64,000 nt of DNA from Slackia sp. ZJ119 (lineage in GTDB: Bacteria; Actinomycetota; Coriobacteriia; Coriobacteriales; Eggerthellaceae): NCBI RefSeq assembly GCF_011039175.1, contig NZ_JAAKEN010000008.1, positions 62,001 to 126,000 of the forward strand, in the 5' to 3' direction. The notes under the pieces are model-generated. The model saw only the letters and a list, made by a program, of their open reading frames with translations. It had not been told where the DNA came from and ran no database searches. The position numbers and the translations under genes were made by a program. Positions 52,753 through 59,114 of the stretch are shown here, in pieces (within the stretch, counting starts at the first letter, position 1; every line of letters starts with the position of its first letter).

Positions 52753-52832
52753 GGCATGAACGAGGGCGGCGCTTCTGGCGGGGCCAGGGCTCCAAGGAGG
52801 CGCCGCCGGCTTCCCCGCTTTCATGGCATTCC

Positions 52833-52862
52833 GCAAATCCGGCCCTCCGGGGCCGGATTTGC
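52833..52862. terminator. Strong hairpin after the giant gene
   Basis: A perfect 13-bp stem (gcaaatccggccc / gggccggatttgc) closes on a TCCG tetraloop, 80 bases past the stop. There is no U-run after it, so classic intrinsic termination is uncertain; it may act as an mRNA 3'-end stabiliser or a weak terminator before mihF. A second, weaker inverted pair (ggcggcgc 52765-52772 / gcgccgcc 52800-52807) precedes it. Confidence 0.6.
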
Positions 52863-52919
52863 AGGAATAGGGGCCGCAAGGCCGAAAACGTAGAACCGGC
52901 GAAGAGAAAGGCAAGCGCT

Positions 52920-53225
52920 GTGAATGCACTGGAGCGAACCCCCGAGGAAAGAATGGCCGCGCTGAACAAGGCTATGGAAGCGCGCAAGAAGCGCCAGGCC
53001 GTCAAGGAGCAGCTGCGCGACGGGTCGGTGACGCTGGTCGAACTGCTCGACTCCGACGACGAGGCCGTGCGCAAGATGCGGATCGTCGATGCGCTCATGA
53101 GCGTCCCCTACATCGGCAAGGGGAAGACCGAGCGCATCATGGAGGAAGCATGCATCTCCGAGAAGAAGCGCGTCGGCGGTCTGGGAAAACGCCAGCGCGA
53201 ATACCTCCTCGAGCGCTTTAGCTAG
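52920..53225 (+). CDS. mihF: Integration host factor, actinobacterial type (mIHF)
   Basis: The 101-residue product matches the mIHF family in length and pattern: an N-terminal helix rich in Ala/Arg/Lys (RMAALNKAMEARKKRQ, 11-26), a middle LLDSDDEAVRKMRIVDAL, then VPYIGKGKTERIM (62-74) and a GGLGKRQREYLLERF end (86-100). In mycobacteria this nucleoid protein binds DNA through the S13-like helix-turn-helix and is needed for DNA compaction and phage integration. The GTG start at 52920 is chosen because the family aligns from this N-terminus and an AAAGG lies upstream; an ATG at 52953 is an alternative. In many actinobacteria the gene neighbours gmk; here it stands alone behind the giant gene. Confidence 0.88.
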   Translation: MNALERTPEERMAALNKAMEARKKRQAVKEQLRDGSVTLVELLDSDDEAVRKMRIVDALMSVPYIGKGKTERIMEEACISEKKRVGGLGKRQREYLLERFS

Positions 53226-53235
53226 GAGTTCCAGA

Positions 53236-53330
53236 GCGTGACAGAGGGAGCGTAGCGCGTGACAGAGGGACGGGGGATTCGTCAGGCCGGCTCGCCGGGC
53301 GGACGAATAACCCGTCCCTCTGTCACGCGC
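53236..53330. repeat. GTGACAGAGGGA direct and inverted repeat
   Basis: The 14-mer gcgtgacagaggga occurs directly at 53236-53249 and 53257-53270. A perfect 20-bp inverted repeat, gcgcgtgacagagggacggg (53255-53274) and its complement (53311-53330), brackets 36 bases. Inside it a further 7-bp pair attcgtc/gacgaat (53277-53283 / 53302-53308) extends the fold. The arrangement looks like a REP-type palindromic element. Confidence 0.8.
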
Positions 53331-53414
53331 GGAGGATGCAAGAGCAAGAGGGGAGAGCTGGGCGGCGGCTGCCAGACGAGAAGAGCGCCGCCGCCGAAAC
53401 CAGCTTCAAGAATC

Positions 53415-53480
53415 GTCAACGGGTCGGAAAGAGGTTCAAAAGGAGGAGGAGAGGAGGAGAGAAGGGCCATCCCCGTTGAC
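53415..53480. repeat. Inverted repeat enclosing a purine tract
   Basis: The 9-bp arms gtcaacggg (53415-53423) and cccgttgac (53472-53480) enclose 48 bases that are almost wholly purine, with repeated ggagga words resembling Shine-Dalgarno cores. Confidence 0.6.
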
Positions 53481-53553
53481 AAGACCCAGCATAGGGCAAC
53501 CGTCCGGGCCGCACAAGCGAATTCCCCCAAATGTTACCTTCGGGTTACTTTTG

Positions 53554-53598
53554 CCGGGCGAACGGTCGACGTCCCTTCGTCGACGAGCGTTCGCCCGG
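53554..53598. repeat. Long hairpin
   Basis: The arms ccgggcgaacg (53554-53564) plus gtcgacg (53565-53571) pair with cgtcgac (53578-53584) plus cgttcgcccgg (53588-53598), with a 3-base bulge and a 6-base loop. No U-tract follows on either strand. Confidence 0.65.
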
Positions 53599-53663
53599 GA
53601 AGGCATGTACGAAGTGCGGCACCTGCGCGAGGAGGCGGCCGTTTTCTTTCTGGGCTTTTTGAG

Positions 53664-53698
53664 CGACTGCGCCGGCGCGGTTGACGTCGGCGCAGTCG
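53664..53698. repeat. Hairpin with 11-bp stem
   Basis: The arms cgactgcgccg (53664-53674) and cggcgcagtcg (53688-53698) are perfectly complementary around a 13-base loop. On the minus strand it lies downstream of the ferredoxin gene, without a T-run. Confidence 0.6.
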
Positions 53699-53733
53699 AT
53701 TTCGAGGGCTCGGCCGTCCCGGTGCGCATTCTG

Positions 53734-53751
53734 ATGCTATTTTGGTAGCAT
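53734..53751 (-). terminator. Small hairpin just past the ferredoxin stop
   Basis: atgcta (53734-53739) pairs with tagcat (53746-53751). It begins two bases beyond the stop codon of the minus-strand ferredoxin reading frame. The stem is short and there is no T-run, so termination is only a possibility. Confidence 0.3.
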
Positions 53752-53752
53752 T

Positions 53753-53986
53753 TCAAGCGAACCATATCGCCGTCGTCGGCGTGGACAAGGCGTTTCGCGG
53801 GCAAGCCGAAACGCATTTCCAACAGCCGACGCAAAGGCCTGGGCGGGCGATCCTCACTTTCGCGAGCCGGACCTCGAAAACCCCCATGGGACAGCTTCTG
53901 CAACAAAGCGCACATTCCATGCAACGCGCCTTGTCGATTTGAACCTGTCCCCCGAAGTCTTGCCTGTTTCGCAACGGCCCGCACAT
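53753..53986 (-). CDS. Small 2x[4Fe-4S] ferredoxin (possibly a truncated remnant)
   Basis: The 77-residue product carries two complete bacterial ferredoxin cluster motifs: Cys22-x2-Cys25-x2-Cys28-x3-Cys32-Pro and Cys52-x2-Cys55-x2-Cys58-x3-Cys62-Pro, spaced as in dicluster ferredoxins. The ATG start has AAAGGG about five bases upstream. It lies 130 bases downstream of the molybdopterin oxidoreductase on the same strand, so it could serve as its electron-transfer subunit. The first 14 residues do not look like a ferredoxin N-terminus, and part of them (GGQV) is encoded by a ggggacaggtt sequence resembling the local repeat words; the original N-terminus may have been lost. The C-terminus after Cys62 is also short. 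Confidence 0.6.
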   Translation of the reverse strand: MCGPLRNRQDFGGQVQIDKARCMECALCCRSCPMGVFEVRLAKVRIARPGLCVGCWKCVSACPRNALSTPTTAIWFA

Positions 53987-54006
53987 ACGACCCTTTCATC
54001 ACGACA

Positions 54007-54051
54007 GGGACAGAGGTAGTCCTGAATCGGCGTCAAGACTACCCCTGTCCC
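54007..54051. repeat. Inverted repeat between oxidoreductase and ferredoxin genes
   Basis: gggacagaggtagtc (54007-54021) and gactacccctgtccc (54037-54051) are complementary except for one base, with a 15-base spacer. The words GGGACAG and GACAGAGG relate it to the repeat at 53236-53330. On the minus strand it lies 65 bases past the oxidoreductase stop and could end or attenuate transcription into the ferredoxin gene. Confidence 0.7.
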
Positions 54052-54116
54052 ACTTAATCTAAATCAGCGTTTCCCCAGGTGAATCATGCCTTGGCGAAAG
54101 AAGGAAAACCAGGCGA

Positions 54117-56807
54117 TCACATCCGGGCCAACTCGGCGGACCCCAGCTTGTCGAACTCTTGGACAAAGTGGTTTTGGGGGTTCTTGAAGTCATCGGGCAT
54201 GACGGTCTGGTCGGTGCGGTCTGCGGCGTCGATGCACGGATACACGCGGCACAAAAGCCCGCGGGCCCACCAGTTGCCGGTCATCGGATCGAGGCCGTCC
54301 GCGTCGTCAGGCGTGAGCACGTTGGCGTTCGACTCGAACACGCCTTGGCTCCAGGGCTCTTCCGCAGGCAGCTCGGGGAACCACCAGCTCGCCTGCGCCA
54401 GCACGACGCCGGGCTTGATGCCCTGGTCGACCTGGGCCTTCATGCGAATGCGGCCGCGACGCGTCTCAATCCAAACCCAATCGCCCTGGCGAATGCCGCG
54501 AGCGCGAGCGTCCTCGATGTGGATGTGCAGCGGAGGCCACGGCTGGGTGGAGCGGGTGCCTTGGCCGGGAACGCGGTTCTCGGAGTGGTACAGCGTCGAG
54601 TTGCGGCCGCCCGTGGTCAGGCGCAGGTCGTACTTCTCCATGAGCTCGGGCGTGCGCTCGGGGCTCTCGTAGGGGTGCACGTAGTCCGGAATCGGATCGT
54701 AGCCCAGATCCTGCATGACCGTCGGGAACACTTCGGCCAAGCGCGACGGCGTGGCGAAGCCGCGGGTCTGCCCGTTGTGCAGCTTTTCGGCGTACTTGTA
54801 GAAGTGCGTGGGGCCGGGGAAGTAGGTGCCGGTCTGGCAGGCGGTGTCCCAGTCGAGGCCGGGGGTTCGCTCGATGCGGGACTTGCATGCTTCCTCATAG
54901 GTCTCCCACGGCCAGTATTCCTCCTGGCCCAGACGGCAGCCGAGGTTCCTGAACACGTACCAGTCCTCGTGGCGGTCGCCGAGCGGGGTGGAGGCGCGAT
55001 CGCCGTAGAGCGAGAAGTCGTTGGCGTCCTCGCCCGGCCCTGCAAACGGGCGCTCCAGCGGGTCGCACGCCGGCAGGATGTAGTCGGCAAGAGCCGCGGA
55101 CGGCGTCTTCCAATACTCCATGACCACGTAGAGCTTCAGCTTCTTGAGCGCTTCATACACGCGCTTGGTGTTCGGCGCCCAAGCAAGAGGATTGGAGCCC
55201 CAGGAGATCATCACGGTAACGGGATACGGATCGCCTTCCTCGATGGCCTTCCAGCACGCCTGCGTGTTGCCCAAAAGCTGGTGCACCTGCGGGCGCGGAA
55301 TGCCGTACATCTTCTCGTAGCATGTGCCGATGGCCTCGAAGCCGGGCCAGCCCATGATTTTGTAGTCGTTCCCCAGGAGCTTTGCGCGGCTTTCGGGCGT
55401 GACCCGGTCGGCCAGCTCGAGCTCGCAGTCGCGCACGGGGAACGTCTTGACGCCGGTCTCGTCGGGCAGCGGCCCCGGCTCGCCGATGTATTCGCCGCCC
55501 GGGTTGTCGATGTTGCCGGTGATGATGCGCAGGATGGTTTTGGCGACGCAGCAGTTCGTGGCGTTGTCGCCCGCCTGGTCGCCGCCGCCAAGGCCCCAGC
55601 TGATGTAGGCGGGGCCGTTCGTGGCATAGGTGCGGGCGGAATCGAGGATCTTGTCCACGCGCACGCCGATCATGGGCGCGACTTTCTCGGCAGGGTAGTG
55701 GGATGCGCGTTCGGTGATGGCGTCGAACGCGGTATAGCACTCGACGACGGAGCCGTCGGCCATGGAGACCTCGAAGGTGCCGCGCAGCACGCGCTCGACG
55801 TCGGCGTCGGCGTCCTTCCAGTAGCAGATGTCGGAGTTCCACACTTCGGGCTTGCCGGTCTTGGCGTTCCAGGCCACAAAGTTGTCGTGGCTGCCGCCTT
55901 CGAAGAGCTCGTCTTCGTGCAGCATGTAGTTGTCGGACTTGCGCACCAAGAAGATGCCGTTCGTCCAGTTCGTGCAGAACTCTTCGTCGTACAAGTCTTC
56001 TTTGATGATCGTGTCGATCCAAGAGAGTGCGAGCGCCGCATCGGTGCCCGGGTAGAGGTTGACCCACGTGTCGGCCTGAAGCGACTGCGTGGTGCACACA
56101 GGGTCGATCTGAATGAGGCGCGGCTGCTGGTCGGCGGGACGGTTCGGGCTCAGCGCCATCTTCATGCCGCGCCACAGCGGCGATTGCGGACCGTAGGACT
56201 CCGACGAGCGCTTGCCCCAGGTGACGAACGTTCTCGTGTCCTGCGGGCTGACGGGGTAGGGGCCTTCCACGGGCCAGCCGACCATGGCCATGTTCACCGT
56301 GTAGTTCCAGCACCAGCACACTTGACCGGGATCGATAAGGTTGCCGGGGTTGCCGAAGAGGTTCGAGAAGCGAGAACGCGCCCACAGATGGTCGGAGCGG
56401 TAGGTTCCTTCAGAAACCACCAGCGTCTCCGGGCCGTACTCGTCTTTCAGCTCCTGCAGCTTCTCTGCGATCTCGTCGAGCGCCTGCTCATAGGGGATTT
56501 CTTCCCACTTGTCCTCGCCCTTCTTGCCGACGCGCTTGAGCGCATGGTTGATGCGCTTGGGGTGGTAGTGCATCTTGATGGCGTTGATGCCCCCCTCGCC
56601 CATGCGGTCGCACAGCACGACGCCGTTGCGCTTGTTTCCGCGAATCTCAACGATCTCGTCGGTGTCAAGGTCGACGCCGACGCAAATGCTGCAATTCATA
56701 TGGCAATAGTGGCAGATGGCGTATCTCCATCTCACGTTGTTCTCGTCGACATAGCCGTTGGGCATGTCGTCAGGAAGCTCGACTTCCTTCTTGGCTTCTT
56801 TCGCCAT
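54117..56807 (-). CDS. Molybdopterin-dependent oxidoreductase, catalytic subunit (DMSO reductase superfamily)
   Basis: The 896-residue product has an N-terminal [4Fe-4S] motif, Cys32-x2-Cys35-x3-Cys39-x26-Cys66, and about 100 residues later GQVCWCWNYTVNM, where Cys164 or Cys166 should ligate Mo (or W), as the spacing in formate dehydrogenase predicts. Cofactor-binding landmarks follow (WGLGGGDQAGDNAT, ITGNIDNPGGEY, MISWGSNPLAW, LTTGGRNSTLYHSE near the C-terminal dinucleotide domain). There is no Tat leader, so it should work in the cytoplasm. The ATG at 56807 has GGAG six bases away and is preferred over an in-frame codon 14 codons upstream. Related enzymes in gut Eggerthellaceae include catechol dehydroxylases; acetylene hydratase and transhydroxylase are other relatives. 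The substrate cannot be read from sequence. Confidence 0.9.
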   Translation of the reverse strand: MAKEAKKEVELPDDMPNGYVDENNVRWRYAICHYCHMNCSICVGVDLDTDEIVEIRGNKRNGVVLCDRMGEGGINAIKMHYHPKRINHALKRVGKKGEDKWEEIPYEQALDEIAEKLQELKDEYGPETLVVSEGTYRSDHLWARSRFSNLFGNPGNLIDPGQVCWCWNYTVNMAMVGWPVEGPYPVSPQDTRTFVTWGKRSSESYGPQSPLWRGMKMALSPNRPADQQPRLIQIDPVCTTQSLQADTWVNLYPGTDAALALSWIDTIIKEDLYDEEFCTNWTNGIFLVRKSDNYMLHEDELFEGGSHDNFVAWNAKTGKPEVWNSDICYWKDADADVERVLRGTFEVSMADGSVVECYTAFDAITERASHYPAEKVAPMIGVRVDKILDSARTYATNGPAYISWGLGGGDQAGDNATNCCVAKTILRIITGNIDNPGGEYIGEPGPLPDETGVKTFPVRDCELELADRVTPESRAKLLGNDYKIMGWPGFEAIGTCYEKMYGIPRPQVHQLLGNTQACWKAIEEGDPYPVTVMISWGSNPLAWAPNTKRVYEALKKLKLYVVMEYWKTPSAALADYILPACDPLERPFAGPGEDANDFSLYGDRASTPLGDRHEDWYVFRNLGCRLGQEEYWPWETYEEACKSRIERTPGLDWDTACQTGTYFPGPTHFYKYAEKLHNGQTRGFATPSRLAEVFPTVMQDLGYDPIPDYVHPYESPERTPELMEKYDLRLTTGGRNSTLYHSENRVPGQGTRSTQPWPPLHIHIEDARARGIRQGDWVWIETRRGRIRMKAQVDQGIKPGVVLAQASWWFPELPAEEPWSQGVFESNANVLTPDDADGLDPMTGNWWARGLLCRVYPCIDAADRTDQTVMPDDFKNPQNHFVQEFDKLGSAELARM

Positions 56808-57028
56808 GATCTCTCCAATCGTCCTGTGGCTGGGCAAAGAGGTGCGCACTCTTCTCGGGAGGCGCCGATCCGTTTCGCCGGCCCTGTTCAGACGGCTTTC
56901 GTTGGCGTTTCCCTGGCGGCTTCAATTCTGCGTGCCTGTCGGCTTGAATCCAATTGACGCGGCTGTCAAGATGTCACACAATGTGACAATATTGATACGG
57001 TGTCATATTCTGCTCGGAAGAAGGTGCC
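56808..57028. promoter_or_regulatory. Divergent promoter region of oxidoreductase and TetR genes
   Basis: These 221 bases separate two divergently transcribed genes and must hold both promoters. For the TetR gene, ttgacg (56954-56959) with 17-base spacing to cacaat (56977-56982), or gtgaca (56983-56988) to tattct (57006-57011), are possible -35/-10 pairs. No equally good pair was found for the minus strand. The operator palindrome overlaps both candidates. Confidence 0.5.
56972..56988. promoter_or_regulatory. Palindromic operator tgtcaca-caa-tgtgaca
   Basis: The 7-bp arms tgtcaca and tgtgaca surround a 3-base centre, 41 bases before the TetR start codon. Size, symmetry and place fit a TetR-family operator that would control both the regulator and the divergent oxidoreductase. 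A further half-site, tgtcat, is at 57001. Confidence 0.65.
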
Positions 57029-57607
57029 ATGAGCTGGCGTCAAGACGCTCTTCGCAAGCGCGTGTTCGAGGCTGCAGAGGAATTGCTTGCCGATCGGAGC
57101 TTTTCAGACCTTTCCGTAACGGACATTTGCGCTGCCGCCGATATATCTCGGCAGACGTTTTATCGCTACTTCAAGGACAAGTACGACATTCTCCAGTGGC
57201 ATTTCGTCACTGGCGTCGGGCAATACCTTTTCGAAGTGGGCAGAACCCTGAACTGGCACGACGCGACGCTGCTTTCCATTCGAGAGATCATGGACCACAA
57301 GGTGATCTATATGGCGGCCTACCAGCAAAGCCGCGGCTATCAATCGATAAGCGCATTCGGGCACCGCGCCGTGAGGGACAACCTCGTTGAGACGCTCGTG
57401 ACATACAAAGGCGTCGAGATTTCCGACAGCCTGGACTTTCAGATTCGGTTTTTCGCCGAGGCGACGCTCAACGTGTTCACGAACTGGGGCAAAAAGGGGA
57501 TGAACATCCCCGCCGAGCCGTTTGCGACCTACCTGTGCGAATGCGTCCCTCACGGCCTGTTCAAGCTGCTGAACAAGCCTTCGGAATCGGTCGGTGAAGT
57601 GGGTTGA
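57029..57607 (+). CDS. TetR/AcrR-family transcriptional regulator
   Basis: The 192-residue product has a TetR N-terminal DNA-binding domain: FSDLSVTDICAAADISRQTFYRYFKDKYDIL (25-55, split here by function into helix 2, turn and recognition helix ending in TFYRYF). The C-terminal ligand domain is of the short type, near the family's usual 190-200 residues. The ATG has GAAGAAGG four bases upstream. Divergence from the oxidoreductase and the palindrome between them suggest it senses that enzyme's substrate or product and controls its expression, as well as its own. This contrasts with LuxR-type control described for several Eggerthellaceae dehydroxylases. No ligand can be named. Confidence 0.88.
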   Translation: MSWRQDALRKRVFEAAEELLADRSFSDLSVTDICAAADISRQTFYRYFKDKYDILQWHFVTGVGQYLFEVGRTLNWHDATLLSIREIMDHKVIYMAAYQQSRGYQSISAFGHRAVRDNLVETLVTYKGVEISDSLDFQIRFFAEATLNVFTNWGKKGMNIPAEPFATYLCECVPHGLFKLLNKPSESVGEVG

Positions 57608-57993
57608 TCATCGCTTTGAGGCGGCGCCGTTTGAAGGCGTCGAGGGCGGGCGTCATGGGGGGGGGCCGTGTCAAAGCGAAAAGACGTTGTGCAACGCAGG
57701 GTCCACCATCACGCTGGGCGAGAGACGGCCGTGGAGGGCCTTGCAGGGCACCGCTGAAGCTTCGGGTTGGCGCATGTGGCCAGCGAACGCCCTTGCAGGG
57801 GCGTTGGAAGCTTCTGCGCGGGCAGCAAACGTTCTTGGTTGGCGCCAGGGCTTTCGGTTTGCGCCGGGAAAAGTGAAGATTTTGTGTACTGGAGATTATC
57901 GAGGCGCTTTTCTGCAGTTTCCGCATCATTTTGCCGTTCAACCGTGCTGCCTGGAGACAAAATTAGGCATATATGCGCTCAAAATGTACCATT

Positions 57994-58005
57994 AGTAACG
58001 TTACT
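57994..58005. promoter_or_regulatory. Perfect palindrome agtaacgttact
   Basis: This 12-bp perfect palindrome lies in the low-GC block. Next to it, on the minus strand, is TTTTATACT (58009-58017), a good -10-like element. It looks like an operator at a promoter, but no gene follows in that direction before the end of the TetR gene. Confidence 0.4.
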
Positions 58006-58032
58006 GAGAGTATAAAAGCGCTCATTGCTGCC

Positions 58033-58078
58033 ATTTCGGCCCAATATCTGGCGAAAAAGATGCGAAGGCGGCCGAAAT
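58033..58078. repeat. Inverted repeat atttcggcc/ggccgaaat
   Basis: Perfect 9-bp arms at 58033-58041 and 58070-58078 flank 28 bases. It follows the agtaacgttact palindrome and may form part of the same regulatory or RNA structure. Confidence 0.55.
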
Positions 58079-58145
58079 ACGGCTCAAAAATCTCTAGTAC
58101 ATAATTTCTACATATTAGGATGACGAAGATTGGGGGGACGCTCAT

Positions 58146-58165
58146 GCGAAGCCGTCGTGCTTCGC
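58146..58165. repeat. Hairpin gcgaagc/gcttcgc
   Basis: A perfect 7-bp stem with a 6-base loop (cgtcgt). No T-run follows, so a terminator role is not supported. Confidence 0.5.
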
Positions 58166-58778
58166 TGCGGAAGCCCCAACGCCCCTTGGAGCTTCCAGTG
58201 CCCCGCTTCGACGTTCCCCCGGAACCTCTGGGGGAGACGCTGGTAAAAGCTGCCGGCTCTGCGCAGGTGAGGTGGCGACTGGGGCTTCAGACCTCGTTTG
58301 CGCACGTCATGCACACGCAGGCAAGCCTGGTGTTTCTGCAGGGAGCCGCCATGTTGATGATATGATAATCCCAGCTTATCAGCCTGTACTAGGAAACCAT
58401 AATGGATAGGCAGACCGCTGGAGTTGGTCGGTGTTTCCCTGAAATGCAAGCAAAACTATGCGCAGCAAACGGGCAGACCGACTGCGTGCTTCTCCGACCT
58501 CGGCGGAATCGACGGGCGGTTGCGCAAACGCTTCGAGGAAGTTTTGATGCGGCTTCGTCAGACCATTGAGCGCCGGGGCGCAGACGTCATGCTCGAAAGC
58601 GCCATCGCGTCCTTGGTTTCCTATTCTATGTCGATATCGCTGATCTTATGAAAATCTGGAACTTTTTCCGAAAAAATGAGCAGTGATTTCTATAGAGGCC
58701 CGTTTTTGGGTCTTGGCCGGCCACCGTGCGTGTGCACGGAAAGGGCGAGCCACGTGCGGCGCAAAGAAAGGAGCGCCC

Positions 58779-59033
58779 ATGAAGTATCAGCACATTCTCA
58801 GGTCGAACAGGCAAAAAGAGATCTCGGCGGCCTTGTTCGCGTCCCGAATGTCGTTCCTCCTGGTCGGGGATCACCTCACCAATGCCCAGGACGTTGTGGA
58901 AGCGCTCGCTGAGGCCATTATCGACTGGGGTGATCCTGTCCTCAGCGACGCGTTCGACAAGGAGGTCGAGCTCGTGCGCTTCAGTCCGCCTGACACGCTC
59001 GGCGAGCCGGCGAACACCTACTACCGCAACTGA
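58779..59033 (+). CDS. Small hypothetical protein, 84 residues
   Basis: The ATG at 58779 has a strong AAAGGAG six bases upstream, so this start is chosen over upstream non-ATG codons in the same frame. The product begins MKYQHILRSNRQKEISAALF and ends LGEPANTYYRN. It has no membrane helix, no signal peptide and no cysteine; the middle (DHLTNAQDVVEALAEAIIDW) is probably helical and the net charge is acidic. I do not recognise a family. It converges on the membrane-protein gene of the WYL operon, with 81 bases between stops, and could be an accessory part of that locus or unrelated. Confidence 0.65.
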   Translation: MKYQHILRSNRQKEISAALFASRMSFLLVGDHLTNAQDVVEALAEAIIDWGDPVLSDAFDKEVELVRFSPPDTLGEPANTYYRN

Positions 59034-59114
59034 TGCAAGCTGGGCAAGATTCAGAGGATAGGCAGCGCGGTCCCCGTCGCATATCTTCTGTCTGTCTGGC
59101 TTATCGAGAGAACC

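Larger units (their letters stand above)
53226..53752. other. Gene-poor, hairpin-rich intergenic stretch
   Basis: No reading frame here has a convincing start, composition or family pattern. The stretch is instead packed with inverted repeats (listed separately), a purine tract of GGAGG-like words (53426-53466) and a short AT-richer patch near 53525-53552. The left end carries the GTGACAGAGGGA repeats. Confidence 0.6.
57608..58778. other. 1.2-kb stretch without a convincing gene
   Basis: Open frames here are short, overlap on several frames and resemble no family. Visible structure: two imperfect copies of a ttgcaggg...gaagcttc unit (57740-57763 and 57793-57814), a low-GC block (57960-58120) with a palindrome and promoter-like words, a 7-bp hairpin at 58146-58165, an inverted repeat at 58033-58078, and a small hairpin ccgtgc/gcacgg at 58724-58739 in the leader of the next gene. 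It may be eroded coding sequence or hold an unrecognised small RNA. Confidence 0.55.

Noticed and set aside
1-52752. Assembly artefact explanation for the giant repeat gene
   Set aside because: Modules of the same type are clearly related but diverged in sequence, insert length and linkers, so they are not collapsed or expanded identical repeats; long reads would still be the decisive test.
30520-52929. Antisense reading frame of 7,469 codons opposite the giant gene (and similar ones at 9073-23772, 23794-27576, 27958-29658)
   Set aside because: They are in register with the sense codons and stay open only because TTA, CTA and TCA are absent there. Their composition (runs of V, R, H, A, L, G) is that of complemented GC-rich codons, and no motif is seen.
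53259-53684. 141-codon plus-strand frame after mihF
   Set aside because: It begins inside the inverted repeat and reads through the purine tract and hairpins, with no ribosome site or recognisable domain.
53436-54002. 188-codon minus-strand frame over the ferredoxin region
   Set aside because: It overlaps the ferredoxin in another frame and runs through several hairpins; the ferredoxin frame has eight correctly spaced cysteines.
54117-56807. Naming the molybdoenzyme as a specific catechol dehydroxylase or acetylene hydratase
   Set aside because: Family membership is clear but substrate-specific residues cannot be assigned from this sequence alone.
54159-56957. 932-codon frame opposite the molybdoenzyme
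   Set aside because: It mirrors a gene with a full set of cofactor motifs and has the same shadow composition.
57963-58145. 60-codon hydrophobic minus-strand frame
   Set aside because: It lies in the low-GC palindrome block, has no ribosome site, and its hydrophobicity follows from local base composition.
58120-58651. Short frames at 58120-58365 and 58424-58651
   Set aside because: Starts are weak or TTG without ribosome sites and the products match nothing known; they could be gene remnants but cannot be supported.
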